Below, piece after piece: positions 1 through 7,530 of a DNA stretch of 11,689 nt. The notes under the pieces are model-generated. The model saw only the letters and a program-made list of their open reading frames with translations. It was not told where the DNA came from and searched no databases. Source of the stretch: Tieghemiomyces parasiticus (Eukaryota; Kickxellomycota; Dimargaritomycetes; Dimargaritales; Dimargaritaceae); assembly GCA_027575765.1 (NCBI GenBank), contig JANBPT010001256.1, positions 1-11,689 of the forward strand. The letters run 5' to 3'. How positions within the stretch are numbered: the stretch's first letter is position 1; every line of letters starts with the position of its first letter. The translations under genes and the position numbers were made by a program.

Positions 1-505
1 GGACTCTGCACATGGTACTAGGGGAAGTATGGCAGGCCCAGGCCAGCTGCTCATCAGTAAGTTGAGGGTCTTCCTCCAGCCGTCTCAGGATCACATTCCC
101 ATAACATCCATTAATGTCATCTAATGGGTGGCCAGAACAAGGGTTGGCTTCAAAAGAGTGGTGACCTGTGCAAAAGAAAGCTAGTCACCTGTAGATGGTG
201 GAGTGGCTAGGGGCAGCCAGGCCCAGCTTGGAAGTCAAAACATTCAGAATATCATCTACCTTGCGACCCTCCAGATAGTCATTATAAATAAGGACCCATA
301 CATCACGCCTGGTTTATTTGGGTGGAGTGGGGGAGGGGGTTTGAATAGTGGACATGATGGATGGTTAAAAAAAGCAAGACGTGAAGTCAAAAATGGTTTA
401 ATCCCGGAATGGTTTATACCAATCGATTTGCCATTGTTGACTCCCCTAGGTTCAATCTAAACCACCTCTATCTGAGACCTCCAGCTTAAATGCTGTAAAC
501 GATTT
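1..505 (-). mobile_element. mariner-like element fragment, copy A (5' half, cut by left edge)
   Basis: This fragment aligns with copy D (6674 to about 7140) in the same orientation. Positions 1-133 match 6674-6806 with only three mismatches (78, 84, 127). From 134 onward the match is much weaker, with indels, but it can still be followed through shared blocks such as acctgtgcaaaag, ggtggagtggctagg and atcacgcctgg. Similarity ends in a diverged block near 470-505 (ctgagacctcc against ctgagacatct at 7108). On the minus strand the segment corresponds to the N-terminal DNA-binding part of the transposase. No intact reading frame remains. The 3' half would lie left of the window. The right boundary is approximate and no target-site duplication was identified. 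Confidence 0.8.
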
Positions 506-514
506 CGTGCCACC

Positions 515-930
515 TATAAGATAACGCTTACCACAGGCAGTTCCAGGATGATAATTCCATAATATTTGCCGATGGTTTCAAGGAAGCCGTCGAACCGAGG
601 CTCATATTTAGAGAAGCAATAGCCTGTGTGAAAACGAGCTAGCCACCTGTGGTTGGTGTTGAGGCAAGGAAAGGTCGAGCCCAGTATGGCAGTTAGTTCA
701 GATAACACGTAATAAGTCCTGCGGTCCTGGGAATACAAACTACTGGAGGACCCATATATTATAGTTTTTAAACATGGGGGGGTGGAGCTTCGGAAGTCGG
801 CATGTCGAAGAGGTAACAAGGCAAGTCGTAGAGTGGGGAGTAATCATAGCCTGCAATGGTGTATACAATTCGATTCCTTAACTAAGGCAATCTTGTTTCA
901 TTTACAATACTAACTTTCGAGGCCGTAAGC
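515..930 (-). mobile_element. mariner-like element fragment, copy B (N-terminal transposase region)
   Basis: This is a second, more diverged partial copy lying directly after copy A in the same orientation. It aligns with about 6720-7140 of copy D: caggatgataattccataa against caggatcacattcccataa, gagctagccacctgt against gaactagccacctgt, and aatggtgtatacaattcga against aatggtgtatacgattcga. The minus-strand frame at 514-819 contains a degenerate HTH-like stretch (RWLARFHTGY against RWLVRFCTGH in copy D) and matching YYVLSEL/DYILPEL segments. Nothing downstream of the DNA-binding region is present, so it cannot encode a transposase. Both ends are estimates. Confidence 0.72.
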
Positions 931-1040
931 TGCACTTGCCATTAGAATTTTATGTACCTATACTAATAATAACAATATTCTGGGGCCAGCACTGTATAAA
1001 TGTCAATTAGGAATTAGGTGTGACCATACGCGGTAAAACC

Positions 1041-2753
1041 TTACACAATATGTTTCGGTTCATGGTTGTCGTACTCAAAGGCTAGCGGCGCGGACACGGG
1101 CTGTTGGTGGTGGTCATCCGTGTGACGGTGGTAGTGGGTGGGGTTAGCGGGTTTAGGGGACAGGCGACGGAGATGGCTGCGCTTCTCGTTGAACCCCGGA
1201 TTCCCCTCATCCTCGTCGCACGAATCGGAGATTTCACCGGGGGGCAGGCCCGAAGGATCCCTCAGCTGTGCGGCGGAGCCTCGCGAGAAGTGGTTCATGG
1301 CGTAGGCCGATTCAGGGCCTTCACTGCGACCTGATTTCTGCTCCGAAGAGCGCCCGGCCGACGAGCCGAGGGTACTCCGAACTTGAGACGCGACGGCGAG
1401 AGTCCAGAAGATAGCGGCGGCAGAGAACAAAGACGCGATTTGCAACAAGGCAGTGAATAAGGTAAAGCTTCCGACTCCGGGTGGTACGACTAGAGTCCCA
1501 AACAGGCACCCTAGACTGATGACCCAGCCCAGGCAAGAGAGGGTGCAAAGGTAGGTCAGCTTGACTAGGGCCATGGGTCCGGAACCGGTTTTGCGAAGCT
1601 TCCATTGTGACCGCGTAACGATGCCGCAGCAGACGAGGAGACTGATGAGCTCAAGGACGGTAAGGATGGGCATAGCGAACTGCTGTAGAACCATCAGGAG
1701 AATTCCGACGGCGGGGGTTAAGGTCACGTAGGTCTTGACGAAGAACATGAAAATAATGAAGAGCATTAAAAGCGCTGTGAAAATAAAGAAGGCATTCAGG
1801 TACTTAATGAAACGCCAACGGTAGATCGACTCTACCACACGCATCCACTGCATAATAAGGAAGGCGTAAGCAAAATATTCCGACATTGAGGCCAAGATAA
1901 AGATGACGAAACGACCCTTCGTCAGGACGTCCTCAAACGGATAAATCAGGAGTAAAAAGAGGTGGATAAAGAGACACACGGAGGAGGCCAGCCGGAATAA
2001 GTAGCGCCCGTGACACATGTACCTTTCCCGGAACACCAGGCAGTACAAGTGGAAGGTCACGTACAGGGTGGCAATCAGGCCCAAGGTAAAAAAGAGCCAG
2101 CGGATGACGGCGTGGGTGGTCGAATAGTAGTAGTCGGTCCAGGGACTCACGTCGTGCACCAGGGTGATGGCCAGGCCGGCTGTAGAGTTGGTGGTGCCCA
2201 GGGCCTGCAGCATCGTTTGCAGCACGTCGGCGCCGATGGCCATCAGGTGGGCCTCGTCGTACGGTAGATAGTCGAGGTAGTAGTTGTAGGTGTCTTCATT
2301 GAACCCGCCGATATCACTCGTCGAGTTGAAGCGTGAAGGGAAGAGGAGGGTGTCAATCGCGGCCAGGATCGCCCGGGCCGAGGAGGAGCTGGTCTTACGG
2401 CTGGCTTGGAGGACGCTGAAGGCGCGGGGACACAGGGGGTTAAGGGTCACGATGGCCACTAGCTTGTCGTTGCCGCCATCGGTTGCATTGACGGACAGGT
2501 CGTATTGCGGCTGGCCGGCCATGGTAAATTGGCAGTCGCTATCGAGTGAGACTTGGATGAGCCGGGCGGGGTGAGGCGTGTCCGGTGGTGGGGTTCCGTA
2601 GCCGAACAGCGTGAGGTCGAAGGCTGCGAGGGTCTGGTTGGTATCGGTGAGCGTGATGGTGGCGCGGGCTACGAACTGAACGGCAAGTAATATACACGCC
2701 ACCGCGAGGCGTACGAAGGAGAAAGTGGGAACCCGCATGCTGTCCGACAGCAC
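1041..2753 (-). CDS. seven-transmembrane receptor-like membrane protein, unassigned family
   Basis: This is one uninterrupted 570-residue frame. Residues 1-31 form a signal peptide with a hydrophobic core around 14-27. Residues 32-215 form an ectodomain with N-glycosylation sequons at N39, N89, N143 and N189 and two cysteines (C74, C108). Seven hydrophobic segments follow at about 217-240, 254-273, 282-303, 318-340, 348-379, 399-423 and 430-457. A polar tail of about 110 residues holds a Ser/Arg-rich part, an acidic patch (DSCDEDEG, 510-517) and a His-rich stretch near 540-549. The topology suggests an outside N-terminus and a cytoplasmic tail, as in GPCR-like proteins. The membrane block loosely recalls fungal THH1/TOM1/TOM3-type or other orphan seven-helix proteins, but I see no diagnostic motif, so family and ligand are left open. 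Translation could start at M1 or M6; both keep the signal peptide. There are no introns, unlike the other three genes. Confidence 0.85.
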   Translation of the reverse strand: MLSDSMRVPTFSFVRLAVACILLAVQFVARATITLTDTNQTLAAFDLTLFGYGTPPPDTPHPARLIQVSLDSDCQFTMAGQPQYDLSVNATDGGNDKLVAIVTLNPLCPRAFSVLQASRKTSSSSARAILAAIDTLLFPSRFNSTSDIGGFNEDTYNYYLDYLPYDEAHLMAIGADVLQTMLQALGTTNSTAGLAITLVHDVSPWTDYYYSTTHAVIRWLFFTLGLIATLYVTFHLYCLVFRERYMCHGRYLFRLASSVCLFIHLFLLLIYPFEDVLTKGRFVIFILASMSEYFAYAFLIMQWMRVVESIYRWRFIKYLNAFFIFTALLMLFIIFMFFVKTYVTLTPAVGILLMVLQQFAMPILTVLELISLLVCCGIVTRSQWKLRKTGSGPMALVKLTYLCTLSCLGWVISLGCLFGTLVVPPGVGSFTLFTALLQIASLFSAAAIFWTLAVASQVRSTLGSSAGRSSEQKSGRSEGPESAYAMNHFSRGSAAQLRDPSGLPPGEISDSCDEDEGNPGFNEKRSHLRRLSPKPANPTHYHRHTDDHHQQPVSAPLAFEYDNHEPKHIV

Positions 2754-3130
2754 TGCCCCTGTTGAGCTCAGGGAAGTATTATCTATCGTAAATAAAGGAG
2801 GATACGTCCGGGACGGAGCTAAAGCAATAGTGAAGCTAGGGGTGCTGGCCTCAGGGTAGGCCTAGGAGAACGGCAGGGATAAGGGTACGCATGAAGGATG
2901 CAGTGGCAAAAGTGTGGTTTAGGCACGGCTCCCTACTAGTAGGTGGCAGCTCGGCGGTTTTATACCACCCACCCGGGGCTTAGGTTGGAGCGCAACTACT
3001 GTAAATGCGGCCCTGCACGTAGGGGTTTTGTGAGGGAAGAAGGCCTTTGTGAGAACGGGTTCACTAGTCACAAATAGCGTCGATCTTACGCACCACGGCC
3101 GAACCACAGGGCCATAAATCATAATACTTG
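2754..3130 (-). promoter_or_regulatory. upstream region of the seven-helix gene, with a weak TATA candidate
   Basis: This is the 5' flank of the minus-strand receptor-like gene. The only promoter-like match I see is TATAAA on the minus strand at 2958-2963, about 200 nt before the start codon. That distance would need a long leader. No coding sequence was recognised here. Confidence 0.25.
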
Positions 3131-4575
3131 ACAAGGGAGAGCCGATGGGTAGACCAGGTAAGTACCAGGTACCCTACATTATGGATGGCCCATTCTCCAG
3201 CTCACTACCCGGCTGGCCAATCATCTCAGTATCCTATTGCCCGAAGCACAGCTCAGCGCGAGGGTTATGAGGTCTTACACTCAAGGACTCCACATTCTTT
3301 TTCTAAATCCAGAATCTATGATCCTTGTAAGCCAGGGGGGGATTTCCAAAGGTGACCTGGTGTCTCGACGCTAACCCACTATTTCGGCATCTGGGAGAAA
3401 ATATCTAGCAAAAGGAGAGACCGTGAGAGAGTCGGAGAACCTGGCAGGCAATCTAGCAGATCGAAACCCGGAAGTTATATGGGATTAAGGCAGCCAGTAG
3501 CATGCTTGCGGCTTTAAGTAGAAGAAGAAGGGGGAATCTATACTGGATTGGCATAGTTCGACACTGGTCGCTGCCATCCCGCAGGGCAGAAGGCATGCAA
3601 GTCCATGGCCAACGTGGTGACCTAGGAGGGTAAAATTCGACGAGGAGGAGGCAAATGAGTCCCCAATTTGGAAGCCCGAATTGAAGCGAACCTACTTGGC
3701 TTACGGGCTACCCGTCGTACACAAGGCCGGCGAGAGATGGCAACATTGCAGGATAGGCAGCTGGGGTACCGGTTGAGACACCAGCTGGGGTAGTGGGGCC
3801 GAGCCTAATGATTACCACGCTAGTATGACTGAAATAGGTTGATCAACGGTTCAGTGTCCGACACAGCCCGGCGCTCACCTCGCGGTCCACCTGGGAACTA
3901 TCGCACTGCTTCTGTTGAGGTCAATAACCACATACTGAAAATACCAATGATACCCAACGACTCTGTCTGCCACATGCAACGGTTTTTAAACATGGCTATG
4001 ACTGTCGGTGAGAACCAGCCTGTCGACCCTTACTCCATGTAAACAGTTTTCCTTAGAGGGAATATATATTGAAGCCCTAGCCGTCGCTTGCTGTAGGGTG
4101 AGGGCGCATCATCTGGTTTCCTATTTACTGGTGACCCTCTCCTCTCTCTCATTGCTGAGGGCCAAATGGGGTGTGGAAAATTTAGGACAGGGTCATCGGG
4201 CGTTCACATTGCCAGTAATTCAGACGAACGCAGGGCTGGTGGCGGCCATGCAGTGTACTGTTAACCTAGAATCAATCATACTACACGTCAGGTCGACTGC
4301 CCCCGTCTATCGTTGTCCTCCGCAATGAATGGAGCGGTGTCTCCCCTTTGGCGAACTCCGCCTCTATTGCCCCAGTGACAAACTTTTAAAATAGGGCCGG
4401 TCGGCCTTGCAGACCGCCTTTCTTACCTTATCTTTTCGATTCTATCGCCGAGGTCTGCTGCGCTCACTGCCTGTTCCACTACTGCGCTCCCTCTTACTGC
4501 CTGCGGATATTCTTTACTCTTTTTCTGGCCATAATCGGCGGACCAGTTACGGCGGTGCATTGCTATTATGCGCCG
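3131..4575. other. intergenic stretch without a recognised gene
   Basis: About 1.4 kb holds only short open frames on both strands. The longest is 106 codons at 4008-4328. None shows a known domain, convincing splice pairs or family motifs. It may be old transposon debris, because decayed mariner copies lie on both sides, but I could not align any part of it with those copies. No tRNA-like fold or tandem array was seen apart from the small duplication at 4458-4503. Confidence 0.6.
4458..4503. repeat. short imperfect direct duplication in pyrimidine-rich DNA
   Basis: The blocks ctgcgctc (4458-4465 and 4482-4489) and actgcctg (4466-4473 and 4496-4503) occur twice in the same order, inside a C/T-rich stretch at about 4415-4540. 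It looks like a local slippage or duplication product. No function is suggested. Confidence 0.45.
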
Positions 4576-4659
4576 AAGTTATTCATTAAAATTGTCATAC
4601 AAGCTATTGATGGCGTTTATTTATATAAAGCACCATCGAAACGTACTACTCATCGAACA

Positions 4660-5480
4660 TTTGATATTCAGGCATTAAAGCAGGCCCCGTCATTACTTTT
4701 CTGTCGCTTGTTGTGCGCCCAATTCTCGGTGGCCACCGCCGCCTCAAGCGGGGTGTATTTCTTACCGCTCAGCCGTTGGGTTACATTCCTCAACAACCAG
4801 TAATCGCAAGGAGCTAAATCTGGACTTTAGGGAGAGCTTTGAAGAGGTAAGCTTCGGGTACCAAAAATGTAGATAAAGGTAGCTGTACCTTAATGGGGTG
4901 ACGCATTGTTGTGTTAGTACCGTGAGGAGTGAGGTTCAAAATCTCCGAGTGCTATTGCCCAAAGCCAAATCATAGGCTTAAGTTTACAGTATGTGTCGTG
5001 ATTTGCAGTGGCTCGGACGCAAGGGGGATTGGAATCACAAGGGTGATAGCATAACTTTGAACCCGCACCCCACCGCCGTTTAATCTTGTATATGACACGG
5101 TCCTGGTGGGTTTGGGTTGGTACGGGTCTAATTTCAGATGATCACCTCAGGTGATAAGAGCCAGCAGGTGGATCATTGAGATACTAGCAAGTCTCATAAC
5201 AGGTGATAATGAAGTCCAGCAAGTACTAATTGGTCCCATCAAATATAGCCTAGAAATCAGTGGCGAAACGCACCAGCTGGCGATGTCTGTCATCTGTGGG
5301 GTCGTGGGGAGGAGGACGGTTGTTATTTGCGAATCCTGAAGTCATGGCGCAATATACTGTATATAATGCTAGGACACGTATGGTAGGTATGGGCTAGTTG
5401 CGCAATAGTCTCACGAGGTTTGTTATTTTCCTCCGGTAGTGTCGTAGCCTAAAACTCCACCCCCTGATCCATACCCCAAG
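4660..5480 (-). mobile_element. mariner-like element, copy C, heavily decayed
   Basis: This copy aligns collinearly with about 5985 to 6780 of copy D. On the minus strand, 4803-4805 encodes the third catalytic Asp in APCDYWLLR. It is followed by NVTQRLSGKKYTPLEAAV, the counterpart of NVKQRLRGKKFSTLEAVV in copy D. The first catalytic Asp has become Tyr (codon 5196-5198), next to a stop codon. Other matches are agtccagcaagtactaattgg (first 20 bases, near 5214) and gcgcaatatactgtatataa (from about 5350). Similarity fades after about 5450-5480. Possible left-arm similarity (ttcattaaa near 4583, also seen at 5936 in D) suggests the element may begin around 4580. It is a dead relic, visibly more degraded than copy D. 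Confidence 0.78.
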
Positions 5481-5930
5481 TGAGGCCAACCGGCTACCTT
5501 TCCGTCCCAGGCACTGCCACCCAGTCTTGGTGGCTGCGCCTTATAGAAGCTGATTAATGGAGGGTCGATCTTCCTATCCCCCTGGTGGCCTCACCCTTCC
5601 ATCACTTCATTATCCAAACCAGATGCCGCCTGCTATTCTTTTAGGGCCTATTCTTCTTTATTCCTGATCCACGGCCTCCTAGTTGTCTCTCCACTTCCTG
5701 CCGGCGCCCAGCCCAGCTGCGACCTATTGTCCTAGCCTTTCTAGCTTAGGCAAAATAGTTACTATGAATGATACCGGACATTGTTCCAGTATAAAAGACC
5801 TACTGGTCGCTATTCAATATAACGACTGTCATTACCTAAATCATCAACCTCCGTCTAAATTCGAGCTTAGCAGCTAGTTTTTTATTAGTATAAATGCCTC
5901 CAAATCATTATGAACTTATTCAAGTCAAAC
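5481..5930. other. spacer between mariner copies C and D, no gene recognised
   Basis: The plus strand is pyrimidine-rich over much of 5450-5720. There is a small perfect hairpin (GCCACC at 5516-5521 with GGTGGC at 5529-5534). A 64-codon open frame at 5683-5877 has no recognisable feature. I could not follow copy C similarity into this stretch with confidence. Confidence 0.5.
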
Positions 5931-5933
5931 GGT

Positions 5934-5951
5934 GTTCATTAAATATAATGA
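5934..5951. repeat. candidate left terminal repeat of mariner copy D
   Basis: GTTCATTAAATAT at 5934-5946 pairs with the inverted copy at 7172-7184 at 12 of 13 positions. It overlaps a small palindrome, TCATTA (5936-5941) with TAATGA (5946-5951). AT-richness makes chance matching plausible. Confidence 0.4.
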
Positions 5952-5977
5952 CCGTTACTGTGTACAGCTCGGCGACT

Positions 5978-7130
5978 TCATTCTAGCCAGCTTTCATTGC
6001 AGGCTCTAAAGTCGTTTGGCTGGAGTTTAGCTAGCTCTAATTGCCAGATGTCCACGACTGCCTCCAGTGTGCTGAACTTCTTGCCCCTCAGTCGCTGTTT
6101 GACATTCCTGAACAGCCAGAAGCCGCAGGGGGCCAGATCAGCAGGACTGTAGGGAGGGGCTGGCAGAAGTTTGAGTTTAGAGGCGGAAATGTAGGTTTGG
6201 GTAGCTGCAGCATGATGTGGTAGTACATTATCATGGTGAAGCTGCGAAGAGTGATGGTCCAGACTTCCAAGCGCCTTTGCCCAGGACTGGACCATGGGCT
6301 ACAGCCCATACTCTACATAGAGTTTGGTGGAGACCTTGACACCAGGGGGCTTGCCATTTAGGTGTAATAGGCCACGCCTGGTGAAATAAATGGTCAGCAT
6401 TACCTTGGGTGTGGTATGGCCTCAGTGAGTCTCAGTTGGGACAGGGTCACCTTTAGGACACCACCTCCAGCAACTAGAGCCAGCAGGGGGGATTACAAAG
6501 GTACACCCAAATCCCATTGCCTGTGACAATGGAGTCCAGCAGGTAGTCACTGGCCCTGTCAAACTCCTCCTGTAACTCAGTGGCAAAACGTACCCGCTTA
6601 TGGTGCTGGTTGTTGGTGAGGTTGTGGGGGATCCAGCAATTGAAATAGCTATGTTGTTCCAGGTCCCTGCGCAGGACTCTGCACATGGTACTAGGGGAAG
6701 TATGGCAGGCCCAGGCCAGCTGCTCATCAGTAAGTTGAGGGTCTTCCTCCGGCCGTGTCAGGATCACATTCCCATAACATCCATTAATGTCATCTAATGA
6801 GTGGCCTTATCAAGCCCCTCTTTCATAGGAGGGGTGGCCTGTGCAAAAGCGAACTAGCCACCTGTAGACGGTGGAGTGGCTAGGAACGGTCAGGCCCTGT
6901 ATGTCACTCAGTTCAGGTAAAATGTAATCTGCCTTGTGGCTCTTGGAATAATGATTAAAAATGAGAACCCCGCACATTACGCCTGGTAAATAGAAGTGGG
7001 GCGGGGGGATGAAACTTCGGAATTTGACAGGATGGGAAGGTAAAAAAACAAGGTGCGAAGTGAGAAATGATCCAATCTTGTAATGGTGTATACGATTCGA
7101 TTCCTCACCTGAGACATCTCTAGATTTCAT
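5978..7130 (-). pseudogene. mariner-family transposase pseudogene (copy D)
   Basis: Family features can be read in order on the minus strand. There is an N-terminal HTH part (TVYRWLVRF near 6850-6880), then a second HTH region (QLTDEQLAWACHTSPSTMCR, near 6700-6740). The first catalytic site reads VTGNGIW, with Asn (6516-6518) where the family has Asp. Next come KVMLTIYF (about 6395-6418), HHDN with the second Asp intact (6230-6232), YSPADLAPCGFWLF with Gly (6122-6124) where the third Asp belongs, and RLRGKKF near the C-terminus. There is one extra Ala codon in the last motif compared with copy C. In-frame stops and frame changes occur after PSYERGA, after PTETH and before the frame starting MVQSW. 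Loss of two of three catalytic acids means no cut-and-paste activity. Confidence 0.85.
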
Positions 7131-7168
7131 CTACAGCATCATTGGTTAAGACCTCAAGTTCTAGTATC

Positions 7169-7184
7169 TCAATATTTATTGAAC
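7169..7184. repeat. candidate right terminal repeat of mariner copy D
   Basis: This is the inverted counterpart of the left end, read as GTTCAATAAATAT on the minus strand. It also contains a palindrome, TCAATA (7169-7174) with TATTGA (7177-7182). It lies just before a TATAAAAG box. Confidence 0.4.
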
Positions 7185-7188
7185 CCTC

Positions 7189-7196
7189 TATAAAAG
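7189..7196 (+). promoter_or_regulatory. TATA-box candidate upstream of the RlmN-like gene
   Basis: TATAAAAG is oriented toward the plus-strand RlmN-like gene, 335 nt before its start codon. The distance would imply a leader of roughly 300 nt or a leader intron. It sits five bases outside the proposed right end of mariner copy D. A T11 run at 7267-7277 follows. Confidence 0.35.
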
Positions 7197-7304
7197 AAAC
7201 TAGACAGCGCTTTTCTGGGATACCGTTGTTTAGTTAGGGCCTATCGGCGTTGTGTGTATGCATGTGTTTTTTTTTTTCATTACTCCACCTCTCAGGCCGT
7301 GTGG

Positions 7305-7330
7305 GCTTGACAGGCCTAATCATGTCAAGC
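7305..7330. promoter_or_regulatory. perfect 8-bp inverted repeat upstream of the RlmN-like gene
   Basis: GCTTGACA (7305-7312) and TGTCAAGC (7323-7330) are exact inverted copies separated by 10 bases, about 200 nt before the start codon. It could be a dimeric transcription-factor site (the TGTCA core resembles TALE-homeodomain sites) or a hairpin in the leader RNA. No direct evidence separates these. Confidence 0.35.
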
Positions 7331-7530
7331 GCCAGTAATATTTTCTCGGCACAATAATGAGTCCACAGGGGCGCTTTAATAACTTCTGCACCGACAGCGT
7401 TGCGTCGCTAGGCCATTAGCCCAGCCAATCCTTATCCTACAGCATCCCCAACTCACAATCATACTGTTACAGTACATTCCATTAAGCCCGACTTCTACCC
7501 AAGTTCCGCCTCGCCGAATTCGTTCTCACC

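Larger units (their letters stand above)
5934..7184 (-). mobile_element. nearly full-length mariner-like (Tc1/mariner, DD34D type) element, copy D
   Basis: The element is about 1.25 kb between candidate ends, close to the usual 1.3 kb of mariners. It carries one transposase gene on the minus strand, readable from the N-terminal HTH (about 7130) to the C-terminus (5978) but broken by stops and frame changes. The candidate ends are GTTCATTAAATAT (5934-5946) and, on the opposite strand, GTTCAATAAATAT (7172-7184), matching at 12 of 13 positions. Copies A, B and C are partial relatives in the same orientation. No clear TA target duplication was identified, so the exact ends are uncertain. Confidence 0.82.

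Noticed and set aside
203..460. Open frame of 85 codons on the plus strand.
   Set aside because: It lies antisense to the mariner copy A fragment and has no recognisable features.
2010..2574. Two open frames on the plus strand (85 and 94 codons).
   Set aside because: They are antisense to the seven-helix gene, with low-complexity translations typical of shadows.
3839..4328. Open frames of 67 and 106 codons on the plus strand.
   Set aside because: No domain, signal or family motif, no splice partners, and the codon pattern is unlike the real genes. They are likely chance frames.
4900..4960. A ggttcaaaatctcc stretch resembling a tRNA T-arm.
   Set aside because: No matching acceptor, D-arm or anticodon arm; it belongs to mariner copy C.
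5516..5534. GCCACC/GGTGGC hairpin.
   Set aside because: It is only six base pairs in a gene-free region, with no T-run or neighbouring gene; expected by chance.
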